From positions 1 through 10,448 of the forward strand of contig JAJKIL010000189.1 in the NCBI GenBank assembly GCA_021154515.1: a stretch of 10,448 nucleotides of DNA, read 5' to 3'. The first letter of the stretch is position 1, and the number at the start of each line of letters is the position of its first letter. This document shows positions 1-5,855 of this stretch, one piece after another. The translations under genes were made by a program, and so were the position numbers. The stretch comes from Niastella sp. (GTDB taxonomy: Bacteria; Bacteroidota; Bacteroidia; Chitinophagales; Chitinophagaceae). The notes below the pieces were generated by a model. The model was not told the DNA's origin. It saw only the letters and a program-made list of their open reading frames with translations, and did no database searches.

Positions 1-336
1 AGTTCGTATGAATCTTCGGCAGCTTCTACGTTCCCAGCTGATTCGCCAGCAACATCCTGGCCCAGGGCTGGTTGTATTTCCTCTGTTGCTCCTTCTTCTT
101 CTTCGCTAAAGGCTTCGGCATCATCTTCGTCAAAACCTTCTTCTGCAATTTCATCCAGCACTTCATCTGCTTCCTCATCCAGCGCCTCTGCTTCTTCAGC
201 TATGGCTTCTTCATCGGTATCCAGTTCGTATGATCCTTCGGTGGCTTCTACATTCTCTGCTGATTCACCTTCAACTTCCTGGCCCAGGGCCGCTTGTACT
301 TCATCTTCTGCTCCTTCTTCGCCTTCTTCACTGAAA
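1..336 (-). repeat. Two imperfect in-frame repeats in the ScpB acidic tail
   Basis: Bases 1-110 and 223-336 are clearly related copies offset by 222 bases (74 codons). Both encode a block of the form FSEE..EGA.(E/D)E(V/I)Q.ALGQ(D/E)V.GESA.NVEA.E.SYE, of 36 and 37 codons, so they differ by a single codon. The spacer between them encodes mostly E, D and A, including LDTDEEAIAEEAEALDEEAD. The left copy is cut by the window edge, so more copies may lie outside. Confidence 0.85.
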
Positions 337-1001
337 GTAACGTCGGTTCCATTTAAATAAACGTCATTTTCTGAAGGCAGGATACCTTCGGCTTCGCCCT
401 CTGCAGGTGCAACGCCGGATTCACCACCAACAACAGTAGGCGCTACAAAGTTGTCATCGAGTACTTCTTTCAGCTTTGGCAGGTCATCTGTTGTGTTCAG
501 GCCGAAATAGTCCATAAAGTTTTTGGACGTACAATACACCAGCGGGTGGCCGGGCATATTTTCGTTACGGCCTGTTATTACTATGAGGTCTTTTTCGAGT
601 AATTTCTGAATAGCGTAATCGCTGCTTACACCACGGATAGCTTCAATGTCGGATTTTGTTACCGGTTGTTTATAAGCAACTATACTTAAGGTTTCCAACG
701 CTGCTGTAGACAGGCGTTTCAGGAATCTATCACCGTTTAACTGGGCAACGGTTTTATGAAAATCTTTTTTAGTGAGGAACTGCCAACCGCCACCGCTTTC
801 GCGCACTTCGAATGGATAGAATTCAGCCTTGTATTTTTCTAAAATACCTTCAATGGCCGATTCAATCTGATCGAGCGTGATCTTATCTTCCATAAAGCCA
901 AAGGCCTGGTTGATCAGATCAGTGATCTCCAATGTTGTTAAAGGCTTTTCACTGGCAAAGATCAACGCCTCTATATGGGGTATCAGGTTGGAAATTTCCA
1001 T
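1..1001 (-). CDS. scpB: ScpB, segregation and condensation protein B (3' end beyond window)
   Basis: ScpB is the winged-helix kleisin-associated subunit of the SMC-ScpA-ScpB condensin-like complex that compacts and segregates the chromosome. Translating leftward from the ATG at 999-1001 gives 333 codons open to the left edge. The ScpB core fills about residues 1-180: IEALIFASEKPLT at 10-22, then LSTAALETLSIVAYKQPVT near 97-115, IRGVSSDYAIQKLLEKDLI near 122-140, GRNENMPGHPLVY near 144-156, and YFGLNTTDDLPKL near 165-177. ScpB proteins are usually about 180-250 residues. Here the core is followed by more than 140 residues of acidic low-complexity tail rich in E, D and A. The start lies 9 bases after the atpG stop, so the two genes are probably cotranscribed. 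No Shine-Dalgarno sequence is evident, which is normal for Bacteroidota. The family call is firm; the function of the tail is unknown. Confidence 0.93.
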   Translation of the reverse strand, partial: MEISNLIPHIEALIFASEKPLTTLEITDLINQAFGFMEDKITLDQIESAIEGILEKYKAEFYPFEVRESGGGWQFLTKKDFHKTVAQLNGDRFLKRLSTAALETLSIVAYKQPVTKSDIEAIRGVSSDYAIQKLLEKDLIVITGRNENMPGHPLVYCTSKNFMDYFGLNTTDDLPKLKEVLDDNFVAPTVVGGESGVAPAEGEAEGILPSENDVYLNGTDVTFSEEGEEGAEDEVQAALGQEVEGESAENVEATEGSYELDTDEEAIAEEAEALDEEADEVLDEIAEEGFDEDDAEAFSEEEEGATEEIQPALGQDVAGESAGNVEAAEDSYE

Positions 1002-1010
1002 TATTAAATT

Positions 1011-1892
1011 TTAACCTTGTAATGCAGCGGCACCGCTCACGATCTCTGTAAGTTCGGTAGTGATGGCTGCCTGGCGTGCCCGGTTATATGAAATTTTATA
1101 GTGCTTTAATAACTCGTTGGCGTTTTCGCTGGCTTTATCCATGGCAGTCATACGGGCGCCGTGCTCAGAAGCATTGGCATCCAGTACCGCTTTGTACAAT
1201 TGTGTGTTCAGGATCTTTGGCATCAGCTCAGCTATCAGTTCTTCTTTGGCGGGTTCAAAGATGAAGTCGCTCTTCTTGGCGCCGTCTTTCTTCTCTACTT
1301 TCGGAATGGGCAGAAAACGTTCTAAAGCAAAACGTTGCATGGCGGCGTTGCGGAATTCGCTGTACACCAGTTCTATTACATCAAATTCTTTGGCTTCAAA
1401 CGCTTTTACAGCAGCCTGGGCGACAGCCTGTACGTTTTCGAATTTCAATTTCAGGAACAGGTCTTTGAAGGTATCGTTTACCTGATATTTATTTTTCTGG
1501 AAGAATTCAGTTCCTTTTTTACCAATGCCCCATATGGTCAGATTGCCTTTGGCGTTCTGAGCGGCATATTTTTCATTGATGGTAGTGCGGGCCAGTTTAA
1601 TTACGTTGGTATTGTAAGCGCCGCATAAACCACGGTCGCTGGTAATAACGATCAACAGCACTTTCTCCACAGGACGCTCAACTGCCAGGGCCATACCTGC
1701 ATCGCCTTCTGCACTGCTCACGATGTTGCTCAACACTTCCTGCAGTTTACGGGCATAAGGACGCATCTGGATGATAGCATCCTGGGCTTTTCTCAATTTG
1801 GCAGCGCTTACCATTTTCATTGCTTTGGTAATCTGCTGCATATTCTGGGTTGCCTTGATCTTATTACGAACTTCTTTTAACTGACCTGCCAT
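1011..1892 (-). CDS. atpG: ATP synthase F1 gamma subunit
   Basis: This is the central rotor stalk of F1Fo ATP synthase, which couples proton flow through Fo to ATP synthesis in the alpha3beta3 head on the cytoplasmic side of the membrane. The 293-residue product is full length (E. coli has 286-287). It shows the N-terminal coiled-coil helix signature QLKEVRNKIKATQNMQQITKAM..VSAAKLRKAQ (residues 4-37), the central ITSDRGLCGAYNTNV (near 83-97), and the C-terminal helix RMTAMDKASENANELL...YNRARQAAITTELTEIVSGAAAL. The neighbourhood is unusual. In most bacteria atpG sits directly behind atpA, but here it heads its own leftward unit, with a divergent SDR gene upstream and scpB 9 bases downstream. 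A TAnnTTTG-type -7 match lies about 105 bases upstream of the start. Confidence 0.97.
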   Translation of the reverse strand: MAGQLKEVRNKIKATQNMQQITKAMKMVSAAKLRKAQDAIIQMRPYARKLQEVLSNIVSSAEGDAGMALAVERPVEKVLLIVITSDRGLCGAYNTNVIKLARTTINEKYAAQNAKGNLTIWGIGKKGTEFFQKNKYQVNDTFKDLFLKLKFENVQAVAQAAVKAFEAKEFDVIELVYSEFRNAAMQRFALERFLPIPKVEKKDGAKKSDFIFEPAKEELIAELMPKILNTQLYKAVLDANASEHGARMTAMDKASENANELLKHYKISYNRARQAAITTELTEIVSGAAALQG

Positions 1893-1996
1893 GTTGCAAA
1901 GTTGATTAGTTAATTTCTACCGGTTTTTTAGTGCTATAACAAATTAGTAATCAATTAAATAGAGCCAATAAAAGAACCAGTAGTTTTAATCGGCTG

Positions 1997-2004
1997 CAAA
2001 GGTA
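1997..2004 (-). promoter_or_regulatory. Candidate -7 promoter element for atpG-scpB
   Basis: The complementary strand reads TACCTTTG, a full match to the Bacteroidota -7 consensus TAnnTTTG, followed by GCAGCC. It would give a leader of about 95-100 bases before the atpG ATG at 1892. I found no clear -33 TTTG at 19-21 bases upstream, so this rests on the -7 element alone. Confidence 0.45.
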
Positions 2005-2070
2005 GCGGAAAGCGGCCAATATTCCACGTCCTGCATAAATTTTCCCCAGCCCGCCGCGGTGGGAAGAAAA

Positions 2071-2103
2071 CCCCGTAATTGAATGCTGACGCCTGTTACG
2101 GGG
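2071..2103. repeat. 8-bp perfect inverted repeat between divergent genes
   Basis: CCCCGTAA (2071-2078) and TTACGGGG (2096-2103) are perfect inverse complements around a 17-base centre. They lie 58-90 bases upstream of the SDR gene start, in the 268-base gap between atpG (leftward) and the SDR gene (rightward). The repeat could be an operator or a leader hairpin. An 8-bp repeat can occur by chance, and nothing ties it to a regulator. Confidence 0.35.
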
Positions 2104-2160
2104 GAATGCTACAAATCCATCTATAAGTAACCTTCGTATATATACAGGTAACTCCACATC

Positions 2161-2811
2161 ATGCAAACCATTTTTATTACGGGGGGAACCGGGTATATCG
2201 GTTCCCGGCTCATAACAGCCCTGCTACAAACCGGCGATTATCGCATTAAGGCCCTGGCCCGAAAGGGGTCGGAACACAAGCTGCCGCCCGGCTGCGAAGT
2301 GGTTATTGGCGATGCCCTGGATGCTTCTTCTTATGCAAGCGCCACACAGAATACCGACGTATTTATTCACCTGATTGGCGTGCCCCACCCCTCGCCCGCT
2401 AAAATTGCTGCCTTTGAAACCATTGACCTGGTATCGGTACAAGAGGCGGCGGCCGTAATAAGCGATAACCATTTGCCGCATGTTATTTACCTCAGCGTAA
2501 GCCAGTACCCCGGCCGAATTATGAAAGAATACCGGGCTATACGGGCAACCGGTGAGGGCCTGCTGCAATCAACAGGCGCCCGTTGTTCATTCATCAGGCC
2601 CTGGTATGTACTGGGACCCGGCCACTGGTGGCCAGTTTTGCTGATGCCCCTGTACACGCTGGCGCGGTTGCTCCCGGCCACCCGCGAGCAAAGCCGCCAG
2701 CAGGGGTTGGTGACCATCAAACAAATGATCCGTACCCTGCATTTTGCCATCAACCATCCGCCAGAAAATGGTGTGCATATTTATAATGTTCCAGACATAA
2801 AAGCGTTCTAA
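2161..2811 (+). CDS. Atypical short-chain dehydrogenase, NAD(P)H-binding (NmrA/epimerase-like)
   Basis: The product is a 216-residue Rossmann-fold protein of the extended/atypical SDR superfamily. The N-terminus FITGGTGYIGSRL (residues 5-17) carries the GxxGxxG dinucleotide-binding loop. DALD near 50-54 and VFIHLIGVPHPSPAK near 66-81 follow the usual beta-alpha order, and SFIRPWYVLGPGHWWP near 143-158 resembles the family's substrate-side segment. The classical YxxxK catalytic pair is not obvious: the expected position has the VSQYPGRIMKEY region. It may therefore bind a cofactor without classical SDR chemistry, as in NmrA- or quinone-reductase-subunit-like proteins. It ends naturally with DIKAF and looks complete. 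The substrate cannot be told from sequence. The gene stands alone: the upstream gene is divergent and surE begins 111 bases downstream. Confidence 0.8.
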   Translation: MQTIFITGGTGYIGSRLITALLQTGDYRIKALARKGSEHKLPPGCEVVIGDALDASSYASATQNTDVFIHLIGVPHPSPAKIAAFETIDLVSVQEAAAVISDNHLPHVIYLSVSQYPGRIMKEYRAIRATGEGLLQSTGARCSFIRPWYVLGPGHWWPVLLMPLYTLARLLPATREQSRQQGLVTIKQMIRTLHFAINHPPENGVHIYNVPDIKAF

Positions 2812-2922
2812 GTAACCGGCTTTGGGATTACGAAAGAGGTGACTGGCGGTACTTACTGCCTGGCACATATTTCGTGTATTTAACGCATTTGATAGAAATT
2901 TTCAGCATTTTTGTTATAAGAT

Positions 2923-3723
2923 ATGGCAAAAGCAAAAAAGAAGAACGCAGCTAAGGCAAAACCGGTTATTCTCATAACGAATGACGATGGTATAACAGCA
3001 CCGGGTATAGCTAACCTGGTAGAGGCAGTAAAGGATCTCGGTAAAATAGTAGTTGTCGCCCCTGATAAACCACAATCAGGCATGGGTCATGCCATTACGA
3101 TCGGCCAACCCTTACGCCTGAGTGCCGTATCTACCTTTTTTGATGGGGTGGAGGCCTACCAATGCTCCGGCACCCCGGTTGATTGTGTGAAACTGGCGGT
3201 TGATAAAATCCTGCACCGCAAACCCGATCTGTGTTTAAGCGGTATCAACCATGGCGCCAATCACTCCATAAACGTTATTTACTCAGGAACCATGTCGGCT
3301 GCGGTAGAGGCTGCTATTGAAAGCATTCCTTCTGTTGGTTTTTCGCTGCTCGATTACAGCATCGATGCCGATTTTACCGCCGCCCGTAAATATGCCCGGC
3401 TCATTGTAGAGCAGATGTTGAAGAAAACGCCGGAGAAACATACTGTGCTGAACGTGAACTTTCCTCCTGTAGCGCCCGAGCTCATAAAAGGCGTACGTAT
3501 CTGCCGTCAGGCCTATGCGAAATATGAAGAGGATTTTATTGAGCGCAACGACCCCAATGGCCGTAAGTATTACTGGCTAACCGGTGAGTTTGTGAACTTC
3601 GACAAAGGAAAAGATACCGATGTGTGGGCCCTTAAAAACAATTATGTGAGCGTTGTACCAGTGCAGTTTGACCTTACCAATTATCAACTGAAAGATAAGC
3701 TCGAAAAAACCTGGAAACTGTAA
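2923..3723 (+). CDS. surE: SurE 5'/3'-nucleotidase (stationary-phase survival protein)
   Basis: SurE is a divalent-metal-dependent phosphatase that dephosphorylates nucleoside 5'- and 3'-monophosphates in the cytoplasm. The 266-residue product begins with a lysine/alanine-rich stretch of about 13 residues and then the diagnostic ILITNDDGITAPGI, where D21 and D22 are the metal ligands. APDKPQSGMGHAIT supplies the metal-binding serine (S52), GTPVDCVKLAV lies at about 83-93, and SGINHGANHSINVIYSGTMSAAVEA at about 106-130 contains the conserved metal-ligand Asn (N109). The PVQFDLTNY segment near the C-terminus is also typical. The stop codon overlaps the next start by one base, implying translational coupling. 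The surE-lpxB neighbourhood recurs in Bacteroidota (family knowledge, not checked here). Confidence 0.96.
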   Translation: MAKAKKKNAAKAKPVILITNDDGITAPGIANLVEAVKDLGKIVVVAPDKPQSGMGHAITIGQPLRLSAVSTFFDGVEAYQCSGTPVDCVKLAVDKILHRKPDLCLSGINHGANHSINVIYSGTMSAAVEAAIESIPSVGFSLLDYSIDADFTAARKYARLIVEQMLKKTPEKHTVLNVNFPPVAPELIKGVRICRQAYAKYEEDFIERNDPNGRKYYWLTGEFVNFDKGKDTDVWALKNNYVSVVPVQFDLTNYQLKDKLEKTWKL

Positions 3724-4016
3724 TGTTCAAGAAAGACAACCTCCGCTTTGGCATGTTGCTGGGCTTTATTGCTCCCTTATTAAGCCTTATAGCCTATTAC
3801 TTTTGGAAATTTTACCCCTATACTATCGGCGATTGTTTAGGATTTATAGCAGCTAATAAAAGCCAGATCACCGCTATTTCGGTGCCCTGCCTGGTGCTTA
3901 ATATTGCCCTGTTCACCATTTACATTAATACCCACCGCGATAAAACGGCCAAAGGTGTTTTTGTTATCACGCTTATATATGCGATAAGCGCGTTGTTATT
4001 GAAATTCATATTGTAA
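3723..4016 (+). CDS. Small inner-membrane protein of unknown function, three predicted helices
   Basis: The 97-residue product is strongly hydrophobic. Three membrane segments can be seen at about 9-28 (FGMLLGFIAPLLSLIAYYFW), 47-67 (around AISVPCLVLNIALFTIYI) and 77-96 (KGVFVITLIYAISALLLKF). They are separated by a short loop and a basic loop, THRDKTAK. The ATG shares its first base with the last base of the surE stop (TAATG), so it is almost certainly translated by coupling with surE. I do not recognise a named family. Its place between surE and lpxB suggests an envelope-related or accessory role, but that is only context. Confidence 0.8.
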   Translation: MFKKDNLRFGMLLGFIAPLLSLIAYYFWKFYPYTIGDCLGFIAANKSQITAISVPCLVLNIALFTIYINTHRDKTAKGVFVITLIYAISALLLKFIL

Positions 4017-4052
4017 TAAGTATACGCATAGTGAAAGGGAAGTTGCGAAAAC

Positions 4053-4080
4053 GGCAGAAGGCAGAGGGCAGAAGGCAGGA
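4053..4080. repeat. Heptamer tandem array, 4 units of GGCAGAA type
   Basis: Four consecutive 7-base units occupy 4053-4059, 4060-4066, 4067-4073 and 4074-4080: GGCAGAA, GGCAGAG, GGCAGAA and GGCAGGA. Period 7 is strict with no gaps. The array lies in the 154-base gap between the surE-linked membrane protein gene and lpxB, and is followed 9 bases later by an octamer array. Confidence 0.8.
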
Positions 4081-4089
4081 AGAAACTCA

Positions 4090-4161
4090 TCAACTGCTCA
4101 ACTGATTAACTTGTCAACTTGTTAACCCGTTAACTTATCAACTCGTCAACTTTTCAACTAT
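4090..4161. repeat. Octamer tandem array, 9 units of TYAACYNN
   Basis: Nine consecutive 8-base units fill 72 bases with no gap. The first six positions fit TYAACY (mostly TCAACT, with TTAACT and TTAACC variants) and the last two vary (GC, GA, TG, TG, CG, TA, CG, TT, AT). The array ends at 4161, inside the candidate -7 element of lpxB and 9 bases before its ATG. It therefore occupies the whole region where the upstream promoter elements should lie. Confidence 0.85.
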
Positions 4162-4166
4162 CTTTA
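4159..4166 (+). promoter_or_regulatory. Candidate -7 promoter element for lpxB
   Basis: TATCTTTA matches the Bacteroidota -7 consensus TAnnTTTG at 7 of 8 positions. It sits only 4 bases before the lpxB ATG, which would make the message leaderless or nearly so. Its first bases belong to the last unit of the octamer array. No TTTG -33 element occurs at 19-21 bases upstream, where the array continues. Confidence 0.35.
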
Positions 4167-4170
4167 CCCC

Positions 4171-5283
4171 ATGCGTTATTACATTATAGCTGGTGAGGCT
4201 TCAGGGGATCTGCATGGTAGTAATCTTATAAAAGAGCTCAAAAAATCCGATACTGCAGCCGGGATCCGTTGCTGGGGTGGCGACAGAATGCAACAAGCCG
4301 GTGGCGAACTGGTGAAGCATTATCGTAACCTGGCCTTCATGGGTTTCTGGGAAGTGGCTAAAAACCTGGGCACTATTTTACGCAACCTGCAGTTTTGCAA
4401 GGATGATATTACCAAATACAAACCCGATGCGCTTATCCTCATCGACTACCCCGGTTTTAACTTACGCATAGCCGAATGGGCCAAACAACAGGGTTATAAA
4501 ATTATTTATTATATCTCACCCCAGGTGTGGGCCTGGAAGGAGAACCGCGTTCATAAAATGAAACAATGCATTGATAAAATGCTGGTGATCCTGCCTTTTG
4601 AAAAAGACTATTACAAAAACAAATGGAACTGGGAGGTTGACTATGTGGGCCATCCGTTGATTGAGGTGGTGGAAGAAGCGCAACTACAGTCAGGCAGCGT
4701 GCCCCTTTCCAATAAACCCATCATTGCCTTATTGCCCGGCAGCCGCAAACAGGAGATCCTTAAAAAGCTGCCCATTATGCTGGAAGTAAGCCGCATGTTC
4801 CCGGCATACCAGTTCGTAGTGGCCAAAGCCCCCGGTCAGGAAGACAGTTTTTATGAATCCGTACTGGCCACCTATCCCAATGTATCTTCGGTGCGTGATG
4901 CTACGTATAACCTGTTATTGCAATCGCGGGCCGCACTGGTTACGTCAGGTACTGCCACATTAGAAACGGCTTTGTTCGGTGTTCCCGAAGTGGTTTGCTA
5001 TAAAGGCAGTAATATCTCCTACCAGATAGCCAAACGGCTTATAAAGGTTAAATACATTTCCCTGGTGAATCTTATAATGGACAAACTGGTGGTAAAGGAA
5101 TTAATTCAAAACGACCTTACCCCCGGCAATTTGCGCAGGGAGCTGGATGATCTGCTCACCAATGAAGCTACCCAGCAACAATTGCGGGAAGACTATACCG
5201 CTTTGCAACACCTGCTTGGCCAGGGTGGACATGCGTCTGCAAGAGCAGCAACTCTCATAGTAGATTATTTGCAAAAGAAATAA
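4171..5283 (+). CDS. lpxB: Lipid-A-disaccharide synthase (LpxB)
   Basis: LpxB is a peripheral inner-membrane glycosyltransferase of family GT19. It joins UDP-2,3-diacylglucosamine and lipid X into the tetra-acyl disaccharide precursor of lipid A. The 370-residue product is full length (E. coli 382). Visible signatures are the N-terminal YYIIAGEASGDLHGSNLI (3-20), GFWEV near 58-62, ISPQVWAWKENRVHKM (115-130), a GHPLIE segment near 160, the nucleotide-binding LLPGSRKQEI (187-196), TSGTATLETALFGVPEVVCY (258-277), and the C-terminal YISLVNLIMDKLVVKELIQ...TP. The surE unit lies upstream across a 154-base gap filled with tandem repeats, and a promoter-like TATCTTTA is adjacent to the ATG. No other lpx genes are in view. 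Confidence 0.97.
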   Translation: MRYYIIAGEASGDLHGSNLIKELKKSDTAAGIRCWGGDRMQQAGGELVKHYRNLAFMGFWEVAKNLGTILRNLQFCKDDITKYKPDALILIDYPGFNLRIAEWAKQQGYKIIYYISPQVWAWKENRVHKMKQCIDKMLVILPFEKDYYKNKWNWEVDYVGHPLIEVVEEAQLQSGSVPLSNKPIIALLPGSRKQEILKKLPIMLEVSRMFPAYQFVVAKAPGQEDSFYESVLATYPNVSSVRDATYNLLLQSRAALVTSGTATLETALFGVPEVVCYKGSNISYQIAKRLIKVKYISLVNLIMDKLVVKELIQNDLTPGNLRRELDDLLTNEATQQQLREDYTALQHLLGQGGHASARAATLIVDYLQKK

Positions 5284-5305
5284 ACAGCTCGTCTTAAAAG
5301 AAGCA

Positions 5306-5333
5306 GTTCCAGGTTCCAGGTTTCAAGTTCCAG
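5306..5333. repeat. Heptamer tandem array, 4 units of GTTCCAG type
   Basis: The units at 5306, 5313, 5320 and 5327 read GTTCCAG, GTTCCAG, GTTTCAA and GTTCCAG. A shorter related stretch, TGTAACT then TGTAACC, lies at 5383-5396, just before the end of the small leftward gene. Both are in the 117-base gap between the convergent lpxB and DUF6728-type genes. Confidence 0.75.
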
Positions 5334-5400
5334 GGCCCTAATGCCAGTTCTTGCTTTCTCTGCCCCTTATCGCGAGGCAGGCTGTAACTTGTAACCTGTT

Positions 5401-5571
5401 TTACTTCTTCATCATCACCAGCTTTACAATAATGATAATGATCGCAATCAGGAACATAAACAGGGATATCCTGTTGATTCCATGCATATAGCGCATCCAG
5501 GTTGAATGCGGCGCGTTCGGGTCGCGTTTCTTCAAATAAAAATATTCCTGCAATTGTCTCCAAACTCCCAT
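5401..5571 (-). CDS. Small membrane protein, DUF6728-like
   Basis: The 56-residue product has an N-terminal amphipathic/basic half, MGVWRQLQEYFYLKKRDPNA, then the motif MRYMHGINRISLFMFLIAI and a single membrane helix (about 35-52, IAIIIIIVKLV), ending in a short MMKK tail. LKK-DPN followed by MHGINRIS is the pattern I associate with the small Bacteroidota family DUF6728. That name is from memory and unchecked. I chose the ATG at 5569-5571: upstream ATGs exist, but they add 38 residues of poor quality and would pass through the promoter-like TAAATTTG. Function is unknown. The gene converges on lpxB and diverges from the metalloprotease gene. Confidence 0.8.
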   Translation of the reverse strand: MGVWRQLQEYFYLKKRDPNAPHSTWMRYMHGINRISLFMFLIAIIIIIVKLVMMKK

Positions 5572-5600
5572 AATTAATTCACTGATTTTTAGCGGTATTA

Positions 5601-5608
5601 CAAATTTA
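5601..5608 (-). promoter_or_regulatory. Candidate -7 promoter element for the DUF6728-like gene
   Basis: The complementary strand reads TAAATTTG, a full match to TAnnTTTG, 29 bases upstream of the ATG at 5571. No convincing -33 element is seen at the expected spacing. Its position supports the shorter start for this gene. Confidence 0.45.
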
Positions 5609-5629
5609 CAAAACCAAAATGATAATACC

Positions 5630-5724
5630 GTGAATCGTGAATTGGCAATCGTGTATGGCTCGCGAACTTTGAGATCAATAACCAATCCCGGGCCACCGAA
5701 ATTTATTGCCGATTCACGATTGCT
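5630..5724. repeat. Heptamer array and its inverted counterpart (GTGAATC type)
   Basis: Four 7-base units start at 5630, 5637, 5644 and 5651 (GTGAATC, GTGAATT, GGCAATC, GTGTATG). On the opposite strand, three units of the same family fill 5704-5724. As a result 5636-5649 (CGTGAATTGGCAAT) and 5705-5718 form a 14-base inverted repeat with one T/C difference that pairs as G-T, around a 55-base centre. The element lies in the divergent gap between the DUF6728-like gene and the metalloprotease gene (284 bases, otherwise featureless). Confidence 0.7.
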
Positions 5725-5855
5725 CCGGCTTAGCCGAGACCGTTAGCCGTCAGACAGCCTTGCAGTGACTCCATCCCTGAAATCCTGCTTCCATCCTAAA
5801 ACCGATGGGCTTACCTGAAAGCATCAGTAAATTGATTGTACCTAAAAAAACAAAT

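Noticed and set aside
1951..2166. 71-codon leftward frame upstream of atpG
   Set aside because: Biased composition, no family resemblance, and it covers the promoter-like TACCTTTG and the inverted repeat; treated as non-coding.
2812..2922. Promoter or terminator between the SDR gene and surE
   Set aside because: No clear TAnnTTTG match, no hairpin with a T-run and no tandem array was found in these 111 bases.
4053..4161. CRISPR array
   Set aside because: The units are 7 or 8 bases with no spacers and no cas genes nearby; these are simple tandem repeats.
5572..5685. 38-residue upstream extension of the DUF6728-like protein
   Set aside because: It crosses the TAAATTTG promoter-like site and a heptamer array, and does not resemble the compact family.
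5805..5855. Upstream ATG at 5805 for the metalloprotease
   Set aside because: It adds 17 residues before the MRK-hydrophobic-AVRA signal peptide and would spoil export; the start at 5856 fits better.
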